A stretch of DNA of 29,682 bases from an uncultured Jannaschia sp. (GCA_937916365.1 CALFSY010000023.1:1-29682), one strand, 5' to 3'. Positions 16,664 to 25,724 are shown, counted from the first letter of the stretch. A program made the numbers and translations. The notes: generated by a model from the sequence alone, not told the origin.

Positions 16664-17602
16664 TTAATCTGCGCACCTTGCTTCGACGGTATCCCAAATC
16701 TTTGCGGCCACGTTCACGCCGTCGAAACGTTCCAATTCCTGTATCCCGGTGGGGGACGTGACGTTGATTTCAGTGAGGTAATCACCGATCACATCAATAC
16801 CCACAAAAATTTGGCCCATATCCCGCAGGCGTGGCCCGATCGCCGCACAAATTTCCCGATCACGCGGGGTTAAGCCCGTTTTTTCGGGGCGTCCACCCAC
16901 ATGCATATTTGATCTTGTTTCCCCCTCAGCCGGCACACGATTAATCGCGCCCACGGGATCACCATCAACAAGAATGATGCGTTTATCCCCGTTTGCCACG
17001 GCTGGCAGGAATTTTTGCACGATCATCGGTTCACGGTTAAGGGCGGAAAAGACCTCGTGCAAGGCATTGAGATTGCGATCATTCGGCCCTAGCCGGAACA
17101 CACCTGCCCCCCCGTTGCCGTAAAGTGGTTTTAGGATAACGTCGCGATGGGTTTCTTTGAATGCTTTCAACACCGATAGATCGCGCGCGATGGTCGTGGG
17201 TGGCATGAGATCGGGAAAATCCAGCACCAACAATTTTTCCGGCGCGTTTCGAACCCAAAATGGATCGTTCACAACCAAAGTCTGCCCTTTAAGCCGATCT
17301 AAAAAATGGGTTGTGGTGATATAGCTCATGTCAAATGGTGGGTCCTGTCGCAACCACACGACATCAAAATCGGCCAAATCCATATCTTGCATCTGGCCTA
17401 AATGCGCGTGGTCACCCTGCACGCGTTGCACCGTCAGCGGGGCGGCACACGCCATAATTCGCCCTTCACGATAGGATAATTTATCCGGTGTATAAAAGAA
17501 AAGTGTGTGGCCGCGCTCCTGCGCTTCTTCGGCTAGGCGAAAGGTACTGTCTGCGTTAAGATCAACCGATTCGATTGGATCCATTTGAAACGCCACTTTC
17601 AT
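16664..17602 (-). CDS. gshB: Glutathione synthetase
   Basis: ATP-grasp enzyme joining gamma-glutamylcysteine and glycine to make glutathione in the cytoplasm. The 312-residue product begins MKVAFQMDPIE, has WLRQDPPFDMSYITTTH, the ATP-grasp loop LKPLYGNGGAGVFRL, and the metal/nucleotide-binding EINVTSPTGIQELERFDG. ATG 17602 with AAGGGA ten bases upstream is better than the longer start at 17650, which would run into the yraN end. It lies 51 bases behind yraN on the same strand, so rsmI-yraN-gshB is probably one transcript. No terminator was seen in the 6-base gap to comM. Confidence 0.97.
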   Translation of the reverse strand: MKVAFQMDPIESVDLNADSTFRLAEEAQERGHTLFFYTPDKLSYREGRIMACAAPLTVQRVQGDHAHLGQMQDMDLADFDVVWLRQDPPFDMSYITTTHFLDRLKGQTLVVNDPFWVRNAPEKLLVLDFPDLMPPTTIARDLSVLKAFKETHRDVILKPLYGNGGAGVFRLGPNDRNLNALHEVFSALNREPMIVQKFLPAVANGDKRIILVDGDPVGAINRVPAEGETRSNMHVGGRPEKTGLTPRDREICAAIGPRLRDMGQIFVGIDVIGDYLTEINVTSPTGIQELERFDGVNVAAKIWDTVEARCAD

Positions 17603-17653
17603 TGCATCTGTGTCCCTTAAACCATGTTTCTGTTGACCCAATGTGCGCACTGT

Positions 17654-18022
17654 TCAATGTGTTACCCCATCTTCGGTCAGTGCATTTTCCAGAATTTCAA
17701 TCCGCCCCATCCGATCCACAAATGCAACATCAAAACGCATATGCGTCAACGATTGTTGCGGGTGATAGCCCAGACAATGTTCGGCGCTTTTCAAAAGACG
17801 GATAGATTGTTTGCGCGTCAAACGCAGCGCCGCCTGCGCCAGGGATTTTGCGGCCTTCACCTCGACAAATACCAATGCGTTGTTATGAAACATCACAAGA
17901 TCAATTTCCCCCGCTTTTCCCCGCCAGCGGCGGCACACCAAACGATGCCCGCCATCGACATAATGCCGCATAACATGATCTTCGGCTGCTTTGCCGTTCA
18001 GATGGGATGTCAGGCCGCTCAT
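17654..18022 (-). CDS. yraN: YraN/UPF0102 endonuclease-like protein
   Basis: A 122-residue member of UPF0102, which has the restriction-endonuclease-like fold. The expected acidic core is present: G38-E39-I-D41 followed by E54-V-K56, the D-ExK type metal site seen in nucleases. The substrate is not settled. The ATG overlaps the rsmI stop by four bases (ATGA), so it is translationally coupled. The cluster of rsmI, an LppC/LpoA-type lipoprotein gene and yraN is a long-conserved neighbourhood in proteobacteria and supports all three assignments. Confidence 0.93.
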   Translation of the reverse strand: MSGLTSHLNGKAAEDHVMRHYVDGGHRLVCRRWRGKAGEIDLVMFHNNALVFVEVKAAKSLAQAALRLTRKQSIRLLKSAEHCLGYHPQQSLTHMRFDVAFVDRMGRIEILENALTEDGVTH

Positions 18023-18912
18023 GCCTTATCCTTAAGGTAAAGTGCTCTTTGATAAACCTGCCGTTTTGGTAGGCCTAGCCGAACGGCGACATTCGCGCTA
18101 GCCTCTTTCAGCGGCGCATTTTGCAGCGCATGGCGCAAGGCTGCATCCAAATCTGTTTCGGGTATGTCCAGTTTTTTTGATCGTCCGATCAACAACACGA
18201 TTTCCCCTTTTAGCGGTCTATTGTGCAGGCTGTCCAACAGAGCGCCCAAGGTGTCGCGCCGCACCTCTTCAAAACGTTTGGTTAGTTCTCGGCACACCGC
18301 GGCGGGTCGCGTCACATCCCATGTGTTGCATATTTCGGTCAACAAACGGTTAATACGTTTTGGGCTTTCGTATAAAATCAAGGTTGCGGGGATATGTTCA
18401 ATTTCTGCCAACCATCGCGCGCGATCCCCCTGTTTTGCGGGTGGAAATCCTGCGAACAGAAATCGGTCCGATGGCAATCCTGACACAACCAAACCCATAA
18501 GTGCGGCGCTGGGGCCTGGGGCCGCTGAAACGTGGATGTTATTGTCGATGGCGACCCGCGCCAGTTGGTATCCTGGGTCCGCCAGTAGCGGTGTGCCGGC
18601 CTGGGGCGCGAAGGCGACCGATTTCCCCGCGTGCAGGGCTGCGATAATTTTTGGGCGTGTTTGGGGGCCGTTATGGTCGTGATAGGCAATGATGGTGCGC
18701 CCCCCCGATGGAATCCCGTGTAGGTGCATCAAATGCCGAAGGGCGCGCGTATCTTCGGCGGCAATCACATCGCAGCACCTTAAAATATCCAGCGTGCGCA
18801 GTGTAATATCGCGCGCAGCCCCGATTGGGGTTGCCACAAAATAAAGACCTGGGTCCAAGGCATGTTGGGGATCTTGGATCATGGTTTGGCGCTGGCTTTT
18901 GGGGGATAACAT
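18019..18912 (-). CDS. rsmI: 16S rRNA (cytidine(1402)-2'-O)-methyltransferase
   Basis: SAM-dependent tetrapyrrole-methylase-fold enzyme that methylates the ribose of C1402 in 16S rRNA. Visible motifs are GLYFVATPIGAARDITLRTLDIL, AAEDTR, the glycine-rich AGTPLLADPGY, GPSAALMGLVVSGLPSDRFLFAGF and LYESPKR. One oddity: the segment normally reading SDAGTP reads PQAGTP. Start is uncertain: ATG 18912 (297 residues, AGGCG upstream) is used; ATG 18882 would also keep all motifs, and the frame extends to a TTG at 18948. It diverges from the LppC-like gene and overlaps yraN by ATGA. Confidence 0.94.
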   Translation of the reverse strand: MLSPKSQRQTMIQDPQHALDPGLYFVATPIGAARDITLRTLDILRCCDVIAAEDTRALRHLMHLHGIPSGGRTIIAYHDHNGPQTRPKIIAALHAGKSVAFAPQAGTPLLADPGYQLARVAIDNNIHVSAAPGPSAALMGLVVSGLPSDRFLFAGFPPAKQGDRARWLAEIEHIPATLILYESPKRINRLLTEICNTWDVTRPAAVCRELTKRFEEVRRDTLGALLDSLHNRPLKGEIVLLIGRSKKLDIPETDLDAALRHALQNAPLKEASANVAVRLGLPKRQVYQRALYLKDKA

Positions 18913-19050
18913 TGTTCGCTTTGTTCGCCTTGTGTTTTGTTTCGCCAAAATATTGCCTAACGCAAGGTTATTCCTTTGTGTTTACATATATGGCGTAACG
19001 CCGTAACTTAAGGGCACATAACGGGCACCACCCTTGGAGGCTTCACACCC

Positions 19051-20220
19051 ATGATTTCTATTTCTTTCTATCTTCGCAAGTCTTTCCAGGTTTTTGGCTT
19101 GCTTGGTATGTTTGTTGGGGTGACGGCATGTCAAATTGGGGGTGGCGCGATCGGTAATGGGCCAAGCGTGCGCGGGCAAACCGTTCAGGTGGCTATGCTT
19201 TTGCCCGTTGGATCGGGACAGGCAGGGGATGCTGTTATTTCGCGCAATTTGGAAAATGCTGCGCGGATTGCAGCGGCGGACATATCCGACGTCTCTATCG
19301 ACATCACAGTTTATGATACCGCCGGACAGGCGGCGCGCGCCGCCACAGTGGCCGCCCAGGCCGTGTCAAATGGTGCAGATGTGATTGTGGGGCCACTACG
19401 ATCGGATGCGGCGGCGGCGGTGGGCGTTGCGGTGGCAAATTCAGATGTGAATGTTTTGTCGTTTTCAAACAATACCGAAATCGCCGGTGGCAACGTTTTT
19501 GTATTGGGCCATACCTTTGCTAATACCGCCAATCGGATTGTGCGATATGCAGCCAGTCGCGGGCGTGACCAGATTGTTGTAACACACGCCGAAAACTTAG
19601 CCGGGCAGGTGGCACGTGATGCAGTGGTGCGTGCGGCCCAAACCTCAGGCGCGACGATATTGGGTGTTGTGCCTTATGAGTTTTCTCAGACAGGGGTAAC
19701 GCGCGCGGTGCCTCAGATCGTTGATTTAGTTCGGCAAAATGGGGCAGAAGGTTTAATGCTAACGTCGTTGAGCGCTGGGGCGTTGCCGTTTTTTGCGCAA
19801 CTGCTGCCTGAAAACGGGCTCGACATCACCCAAATTCAGTTAATGGGGTTGGCACGTTGGGACACGCCGCCACAAATCCTTGAATTTGATGGTTTGCAGG
19901 GTGGTTGGTTTGCAGTTCCTGACCCTTCGGCGACGGCTGATTTTAATGCACGATATAGCGCGACTTATGGCGAACCTGCTCATATACTGGCCGCACTAGG
20001 ATATGATGCGGTTTTGGCGGTTGGTGCAACCGCTAGCCGGTCTGGCAGTTTGTCTGCAGGTGATTTTGTATCTGCGGGTGGCATCAATGGGGCAAATGGT
20101 GTGTTTCGTTTACTTCGGGATGGGACAAATCAACGGGCGATGGCCATTGCGCAAATTTTGAACAATCAGGTGGCTATCATTGACCCTGCCCCCAGGCGCC
20201 TTGGTGGTTTCGGATCCTAA
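19051..20220 (+). CDS. Penicillin-binding protein activator, LppC/LpoA-like lipoprotein
   Basis: A 389-residue predicted lipoprotein. It has a short basic N-terminus, a hydrophobic segment and a lipobox ending GVTAC with Cys27 as lipidation site. The remainder is a periplasmic-binding-protein type I fold as in LppC/LpoA (VAMLLPVGSGQAGD, DVIVGPLRSDAAAAV, VLSFSNNTEIAGGNVFVLGHT). In gammaproteobacteria LpoA activates PBP1A from the outer membrane; the same role here is inference, as branched-chain amino-acid binding proteins share the fold. A strong site, TTGGAGG, lies ten bases before the ATG. Its position divergent from rsmI-yraN supports the LppC assignment. It would itself be a substrate of the Lol system. 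Confidence 0.88.
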   Translation: MISISFYLRKSFQVFGLLGMFVGVTACQIGGGAIGNGPSVRGQTVQVAMLLPVGSGQAGDAVISRNLENAARIAAADISDVSIDITVYDTAGQAARAATVAAQAVSNGADVIVGPLRSDAAAAVGVAVANSDVNVLSFSNNTEIAGGNVFVLGHTFANTANRIVRYAASRGRDQIVVTHAENLAGQVARDAVVRAAQTSGATILGVVPYEFSQTGVTRAVPQIVDLVRQNGAEGLMLTSLSAGALPFFAQLLPENGLDITQIQLMGLARWDTPPQILEFDGLQGGWFAVPDPSATADFNARYSATYGEPAHILAALGYDAVLAVGATASRSGSLSAGDFVSAGGINGANGVFRLLRDGTNQRAMAIAQILNNQVAIIDPAPRRLGGFGS

Positions 20221-23029
20221 CCCAAACGTGTATTTGCCGCAGGCCACGGCATTGCAATCGGGGGATGTGTATCCCGGGCAAATGATTGCCCCTGAGCGGC
20301 AGATTTTCGATGGCCCTACTGTGCGCGGTGATATTGAGGCTGTAATCACCGATACGCAAAATGCGCATGCTGTGCGCGCGGCGACAGTGGCCATTTTAGC
20401 CGCTGTGAATGATGCGGGGCGTGCCGCCATTTCCGATGGTATTGCCGCGCATCCATTGTCTGCACGGCCCATAACGCACGCTTACACATACTTGGTGGAT
20501 GGTTTGGTGCAAACTGCCCTGCATATTGCGACAACCCATCTTTACCCTAATGCTGTGCCCAGTGCCACAGAACGTATGGCGGTGTTGGCCGTGGGCGGGT
20601 ATGGGCGTGGGGAAATGGCCCCATTTTCAGACGTTGATCTTTTGTTTGTTACGCCATGGAAAATGACCGCAGCCATAGAAAAAGTGATCGAAGCGTGTCT
20701 TTATATGCTGTGGGATCTGCATTTGAAGGTTGGCCATGCCACCAGAACAGTGAAAGATTGTGTGCGGCTTGGCAAACAAGATTTCACAATTCGCACCAGC
20801 CTGTTGGAAAATCGGTTTTTAGGGGGGGATCCCGCGATCGCCCATGATTTACAAAACACACTACGCGCGCAGCTTTTTAAGGGAACCACCGCCGAATTTA
20901 TTGAGGCCAAATTGGCCGAGCGTGATGCACGGCATCGCAAACAGGGTGGCCAACGTTACATACTTGAACCGAATGTTAAGGAGGGCAAAGGCGGTTTGCG
21001 CGATTTACAAACATTGTATTGGATTGCAAAATACGAACACGGTGTTGAAAAAGCCCAAGACTTGGTCAACATCGGCCTGTTGCGCGCAGAAGAATTTCAT
21101 GCTTTTGACGCCGCGGAAAAGTTTTTATGGGCGATACGATGTCAACTACATCTAATCGCGGGGCGCGCGCAGGATCAACTCACGTTTGATACCCAGGTGA
21201 TGATTGCCGATCGCTTTGGTTACACCGATCATTCCGGGCGTCGCGCGGTGGAATATTTTATGCAAGATTATTTTCGCCATGCCACCAAGGTGGGGGAATT
21301 AACGCGCATTTTTCTTACGGCGCTTGAGGCGCGGCACATCAAACGCGAGCCTGGTTTGTTCGATTTTTTGCGTGGGCGGGCACGGAAGCATACATTGAAA
21401 GACGGCTACGAGGTGCGGCGCGGGCGTCTTGCCATTCGCGACGATGCAGTATTTTTCCAAGACAAACTTAATATCCTGCGGCTTTTTGAAGAGGCATTGC
21501 GCACCAGATATTTGATTCACCCCGACGCGATGCGCGCGGTTTCGGCACGGCTCGATCTGATCGACGATGCGATGCGACAAAATCCAGAGGCAAACCGGAT
21601 TTTCATTGGCTTGCTGCTAAAACATGGCAATCCCGAAAGGGCATTGCGGCGGATGAACGAATTGGGGGTTCTGGCCGCGTTTTTGCCGAACTTTGCGCCC
21701 ATTGTCGCAATGATGCAATTCAATATTTATCACAAATACACAGTTGACGAACATACCATCCAAGTCATTTCAACCTTAGCACAGATCGAGCGTGGTGAAT
21801 TGGTTGAAGAATTGCCCATCGCGTCACGTATTTTAGAGGGGGGTGTAAATCGTAAAGTTCTCTATGTCGCCTGTTTGTTGCACGATATTGGCAAAGGCCA
21901 AAGGGAAGATCATTCTATTCTGGGGGCTCGCATTGCGCGCTCGGTTTGCCCACGCTTGGGGTTAAGCCCTGCGGAATGTCAAACGGTGGAATGGTTGGTG
22001 CGTTATCATCTTTTGATGTCGGACATGGCGCAAAAACGCGATATTTCTGACCCTAGAACGGTTAGAGATTTTGCCAAAGCTGTGAAAACACGGGAACGGC
22101 TGGACCTTTTGACAGTGCTAACAGTGTGTGACATCCGCGGCGTCGGGCCGGGAACATGGAATAATTGGAAAGCAACGCTTTTGCGTGGTCTTTACCGCGC
22201 TACGGTCACAGCACTTGAAACCGGGCTTGAGGCGTTGAATCGCGACAAACGCACAAGTGAGGCTAAGCGCGCACTCAAAGATGCTTTGGCCGATTGGCCC
22301 CGCGCAATGGTTAAAACGGAATTAGAACGCCATTATACCCCCTATTGGCAGGGGCTGGACCTGGCTGCGCAGGTTGTTTTTGCAAGGCTTTTATTGCGTG
22401 ATGTGCCCAATGATGAAATTCGTATTGACGCCCAACAAGATAACGATCGTGATGCCACGCGGGTGTGTTTTGCATTGGCAGATCATCCTGGTATCTTCAG
22501 CCGTCTGTCCGGTGCGTTGGCGTTGGTTGGGGCAAATGTGGTGGATGCGCGCACCTATACATCGAAAGACGGGTATGCGACGGCCGTTTTTTGGGTGCAA
22601 GACAGTGACGGCAACACATACGATGATGCACGTTTGCCCCGCCTAAAAAGTATGATCGAAAAAACCCTAAAGGGGGAAATTGTTACATCCCGCGCGTTAG
22701 AGACCGGCGATAAAATTAAGAAACGCGAACGCCCCTTTGATGTGCCGACCCACATTGCCTTTGATAATGATGGATCAGAAATTTATACGATTATTGAGGT
22801 GGATACACGGGATCGTCCCGGTTTGCTTTATGATTTGACCAAAACACTGGCCGATGCAAATGTATATATATCCAGTGCTATGATCGCAACATACGGGGCG
22901 CAGGTTGTCGATACATTCTACGTAAAAGATATGTTCGGCCTCAAATTATACACCAAATCGCGCCAAGACAGCCTGGAACGTAAATTGCGCGCAGCCATCG
23001 CCTTTGCCGCGCGGCGCGCGGGGGCGTGA
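20204..23029 (+). CDS. glnD: Bifunctional uridylyltransferase/uridylyl-removing enzyme GlnD
   Basis: Glutamine sensor that uridylylates PII proteins when nitrogen is low and removes UMP when glutamine is high. Domains in order: nucleotidyltransferase with GGYGRGEMAPFSDVDLLF (from G131; D143 and D145), the GlnD linker region, an HD domain with DEHT and HDIGKG (H560-D561), and two ACT domains (about 748-815 and 858-930, each with a D-x-PG motif) that bind glutamine. About 941 residues, normal for alphaproteobacteria. The start is uncertain: GTG 20204 (AGG seven bases upstream) is used; ATG 20282 (MIAPERQIFDG) and TTG 20180 are alternatives. The 5' end overlaps the LppC-like gene slightly, and murJ follows at once. 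Confidence 0.95.
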   Translation: MVSDPNPNVYLPQATALQSGDVYPGQMIAPERQIFDGPTVRGDIEAVITDTQNAHAVRAATVAILAAVNDAGRAAISDGIAAHPLSARPITHAYTYLVDGLVQTALHIATTHLYPNAVPSATERMAVLAVGGYGRGEMAPFSDVDLLFVTPWKMTAAIEKVIEACLYMLWDLHLKVGHATRTVKDCVRLGKQDFTIRTSLLENRFLGGDPAIAHDLQNTLRAQLFKGTTAEFIEAKLAERDARHRKQGGQRYILEPNVKEGKGGLRDLQTLYWIAKYEHGVEKAQDLVNIGLLRAEEFHAFDAAEKFLWAIRCQLHLIAGRAQDQLTFDTQVMIADRFGYTDHSGRRAVEYFMQDYFRHATKVGELTRIFLTALEARHIKREPGLFDFLRGRARKHTLKDGYEVRRGRLAIRDDAVFFQDKLNILRLFEEALRTRYLIHPDAMRAVSARLDLIDDAMRQNPEANRIFIGLLLKHGNPERALRRMNELGVLAAFLPNFAPIVAMMQFNIYHKYTVDEHTIQVISTLAQIERGELVEELPIASRILEGGVNRKVLYVACLLHDIGKGQREDHSILGARIARSVCPRLGLSPAECQTVEWLVRYHLLMSDMAQKRDISDPRTVRDFAKAVKTRERLDLLTVLTVCDIRGVGPGTWNNWKATLLRGLYRATVTALETGLEALNRDKRTSEAKRALKDALADWPRAMVKTELERHYTPYWQGLDLAAQVVFARLLLRDVPNDEIRIDAQQDNDRDATRVCFALADHPGIFSRLSGALALVGANVVDARTYTSKDGYATAVFWVQDSDGNTYDDARLPRLKSMIEKTLKGEIVTSRALETGDKIKKRERPFDVPTHIAFDNDGSEIYTIIEVDTRDRPGLLYDLTKTLADANVYISSAMIATYGAQVVDTFYVKDMFGLKLYTKSRQDSLERKLRAAIAFAARRAGA

Positions 23030-23031
23030 CC

Positions 23032-24615
23032 ATGGCGCGCGGGGGCCATCCCATCCGCCTAATCGTAGGTGTTTTAACGGTAGGTGGATGGACGTTTGGC
23101 AGCCGTGTTTTAGGATTTTTACGCGACATTCTAATCGCGGCCTTTATGGGAACGGGTCCGGTGGCCGAAGCGTTTTTCGTTGCTTTCAGCCTACCAAACA
23201 TGTTTCGCCGGTTTTTTGCCGAAGGCGCGTTTAACACGGCGTTTGTCCCGCTTTTTTCCAAAAAATTGGAAGGGGGGGAAAACGCGCATGCCTTTGCCCA
23301 AGATGCTTTTTCCGGATTGGCCAGTCTTTTGATCGTGCTAACGTTGATTGCGCAGGTTGCCATGCCATGGTTTGTATTGGCCATGGCCAGCGGATTTGCC
23401 AATGATGCAAGGTTTGAAATCGCCACATACTTCGGCCGCATCGCGTTTGGATACGTAATTTTTATTTCACTTGCTGCGTTATTGTCTGGGGTTTTGAACG
23501 CAACGGGCCGGTTTGCCGCCGCGGCCGCCGCGCCGATTTTGTTAAATGTGATCTTGATTGTGGCACTGATTATGGCGGAAGCCGGGATTGCCCAAAACCT
23601 TACCATGCATGTGCTGCACCTTAACCACGGCACGTTGTTGGCGGTTGGCACGTTGGTTGCAGGGGTGGCGCAAATGGGGTTGGTGTGGCGGGCGGCGGCG
23701 CGGGCGGGGTTTCGCCTGGTGCCGCGTATACCACGTTGGACACCGGATATGCGCCGATTGGCCCAGATCATGGCACCCGCAATGTTGGCGGGTGGGGTGG
23801 TGCAGATCAATCTGTTGGTGGGCAGGCAAGTCGCCAGCTTTTTTGATGGCGCAATCGTATGGTTGAATTTTGCCGATCGGTTGTATCAGCTGCCGCTGGG
23901 CATGGTGGGCATCGCCATCGGGATCGTGTTGTTGCCCGATCTGTCGCGGCGTTTACGGGCCAACGATGACACCGGCGCCCGTGCGGCGTTCAGCAGGGCC
24001 GGCGAACTTGCCCTTGCGCTTACCATCCCCAGCGCGGTTGCCTTGTGCGTGATCCCCGCGCCTTTGGTCGCGGTTTTGTTTGAACGCGGGGCGTTCGAAC
24101 CCGCTGATACCGCCGCCACCGCCTTGGCCGTCGCCGCCTATGGGATAGGGTTACCGGCCTTTGTTTTGCAAAAGGTTTTACAGCCGCTCTATTTTGCACG
24201 CGAAGATACGCGCCGCCCATTTCTCTATGCCGTGATTGCGATGGGGGTCAACGCAGGGGTTGCGATTGGTCTGGCCTGGGGGGTGGGATATTTGGGCGCG
24301 GCCCTTGGCACCACGGTGGCCGGTTGGGCCATGGTGTGGTTGTTGTTGCGCGGGCGACGCGCCATGGGGGCGGTGGCGTATTTTGATGCCCGTTTTCGGC
24401 GCAGGATTGTGCGGATTACGGCGGCGGCCTGTATCATGGGCGGGTTTTGTTGGGGGACCGCCCGGGTATTAGATCCTGTATTAGTCTTGGCAGGTTGGCG
24501 TTATCTGGCCCTTGGGGGGCTTATTATCGGGGGTGTCCTTGTTTATGGCGCGGCGGGGCATGTTTTAGGGGCGTTTCGCCTGTCTGAATTCCGCGCGGCC
24601 CTGCGCCAACCCTAA
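23032..24615 (+). CDS. murJ: Lipid II flippase MurJ
   Basis: Polytopic inner-membrane protein of the MOP exporter superfamily that flips lipid II to the periplasmic face for peptidoglycan synthesis. The 527-residue product has about 14 hydrophobic segments and the family landmarks GSRVLGFLRDILIAAFMGTGPVAEAFFVAFSLPNMFRRFFAEGAFNTAFVP near the N-terminus and LFERGAFEPADTAATA later. ATG 23032 has a GGGGG stretch seven bases upstream; a GTG at 23026, overlapping the glnD stop as GTGA, is the alternative and adds two residues. It is probably co-transcribed with glnD. The stop codon lies in the loop of a terminator hairpin. Confidence 0.96.
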   Translation: MARGGHPIRLIVGVLTVGGWTFGSRVLGFLRDILIAAFMGTGPVAEAFFVAFSLPNMFRRFFAEGAFNTAFVPLFSKKLEGGENAHAFAQDAFSGLASLLIVLTLIAQVAMPWFVLAMASGFANDARFEIATYFGRIAFGYVIFISLAALLSGVLNATGRFAAAAAAPILLNVILIVALIMAEAGIAQNLTMHVLHLNHGTLLAVGTLVAGVAQMGLVWRAAARAGFRLVPRIPRWTPDMRRLAQIMAPAMLAGGVVQINLLVGRQVASFFDGAIVWLNFADRLYQLPLGMVGIAIGIVLLPDLSRRLRANDDTGARAAFSRAGELALALTIPSAVALCVIPAPLVAVLFERGAFEPADTAATALAVAAYGIGLPAFVLQKVLQPLYFAREDTRRPFLYAVIAMGVNAGVAIGLAWGVGYLGAALGTTVAGWAMVWLLLRGRRAMGAVAYFDARFRRRIVRITAAACIMGGFCWGTARVLDPVLVLAGWRYLALGGLIIGGVLVYGAAGHVLGAFRLSEFRAALRQP

Positions 24616-24633
24616 AGGGGATTTGGCGCAGGG
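24599..24633 (+). terminator. Terminator hairpin spanning the murJ stop codon
   Basis: A perfect 11-bp inverted repeat (24599-24609 with 24623-24633) begins inside the last murJ codons and holds the TAA (24613-24615) in its loop. It is followed by TGCGTTTGG, only a weak T run. It separates murJ from the convergent iron-binding protein gene, whose stop is at 24658. The minus strand beyond it is GC-rich, so it fits termination of murJ better. Confidence 0.55.
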
Positions 24634-24657
24634 TGCGTTTGGTCAACAAGGGCGGAA

Positions 24658-25674
24658 TTATTCCCAACCAACCTGATTAAAAATTGCCTGTGCGGTTGGC
24701 ACATTTTGCGCCACGCCGGTCAGGTCGATGGTATCGGGAATGAAAAACCCCAACGCCGCGACCGAAGGGCTGAGCGCGACACCAGGAACCGCCGGATATT
24801 CGTCGTTGCCGGCCGAAAAATACTGTTGTGCCTCGTCACTGGCTAGGTATTCCAAAAACGCGATGGCATTGTCGCGGTTTGGTGCATGGGCGGCCACGCC
24901 CCCGCCCGAAAGGTTCATGTGCGCGCCGATGTCGTTTTGATTTGGAAACACCCATTTAATCATATCAAGCGAAGCTGACACACCGTCGACGGGGCGGCGG
25001 ATTGCGCGGGCAAAGTAATAGGTATTTGACATCGCAATGTCGCATTCGCCCGATACAATCCCACGTAATTGATCCGTATCGCCGCCCTGTGGATCACGGG
25101 CGAAATTTGCCACAACCGCGGCAGCCCAATCGCGGGCGGCGTCTTCGCCCAAATGGTCAATCAGTGCAGCGAGGATCGTTTGCGAATATACGTTGGTGCC
25201 GGACCGGATACAAATTTGCCCTGCGTATTCAGGGTTGGCCAGATCCTGATAAGTTTGTGGTGGGTTTGGAACGTCGGCGGGGTCATAGAACAAAATCCGT
25301 GCACGTTGGCTAAACCCGAACCAATGATTGCCGTCTTCTTGTAGATAGGCAGGGATTCGGCGTTCCAAAACATCCGACTCAACAGGTTGCAGCAGGCCCA
25401 AACCCTGCGCACGCGCCAGACGTGAGGTATCGACCGTCAACAAAATGTCGGCGGGTGAATTTTCGCCCTCGGCCTCCATACGGGCGATCAATTCATCGGC
25501 ATTGCCTTCAATGCGATTAATGGTGATGCCGGTTTGTTCTTCAAATTCTGAATAGAGCCGTTCATCGGTGTCGTAGTGGCGCGAGGAATAGAGATTTAAT
25601 TCTTGTGCTTGGGCGGTGGTCCAGGCCGATGCGGCGATGGCCACCCCCAAAAGCAGGGTGAATGTGCGGGTCAT
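24658..25674 (-). CDS. Ferric-iron ABC transporter substrate-binding protein, FutA/FbpA type
   Basis: Periplasmic binding protein for Fe(III). The 338-residue precursor has a Sec signal peptide with a TAQAQ cleavage region (after about residue 23). The mature start, ELNLYSSRHYDTDERLY, is typical of FutA/IdiA-type proteins, and the tyrosine pair Y219-Y220 in NTYYFAR corresponds to the iron-ligating tyrosines of the family. A strong AAGGAG lies eight bases before the ATG. No permease (FutB/FbpB) or ATPase gene is adjacent, so those must lie elsewhere. A TGA-N9-TCA palindrome in the leader suggests iron control. The gene sits in the place behind murJ. Confidence 0.93.
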   Translation of the reverse strand: MTRTFTLLLGVAIAASAWTTAQAQELNLYSSRHYDTDERLYSEFEEQTGITINRIEGNADELIARMEAEGENSPADILLTVDTSRLARAQGLGLLQPVESDVLERRIPAYLQEDGNHWFGFSQRARILFYDPADVPNPPQTYQDLANPEYAGQICIRSGTNVYSQTILAALIDHLGEDAARDWAAAVVANFARDPQGGDTDQLRGIVSGECDIAMSNTYYFARAIRRPVDGVSASLDMIKWVFPNQNDIGAHMNLSGGGVAAHAPNRDNAIAFLEYLASDEAQQYFSAGNDEYPAVPGVALSPSVAALGFFIPDTIDLTGVAQNVPTAQAIFNQVGWE

Positions 25675-25709
25675 GCAGGTGCTCCTTAGCTGATTACGGC
25701 ATCAATACC

Positions 25710-25724
25710 TGACTGGTTTAATCA
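25710..25724. promoter_or_regulatory. Putative iron-responsive operator (TGA-N9-TCA)
   Basis: TGA (25710-25712), nine bases, TCA (25722-25724), with the symmetry extended one step each side to CCTGA and TCAGG. This is the general form described for the iron-responsive (IRO, RirA-type) operators of alphaproteobacteria. It lies 36-50 bases upstream of the ferric-iron-binding protein start and just downstream of the candidate promoter, a position fit for repression. Confidence 0.55.

Noticed and set aside
18992..19002. GGCGTAACGCC palindrome between rsmI and the LppC-like gene
   Set aside because: Only four paired bases on each side around TAA; too short to support an operator or structure without comparison.
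22941..23810. 289-residue open frame on the minus strand opposite murJ
   Set aside because: It is antisense to a well-supported MurJ frame, its translation is low-complexity (rich in Ala, Asn, Thr and Ile) and resembles no family. GC-rich genes often give such shadow frames.
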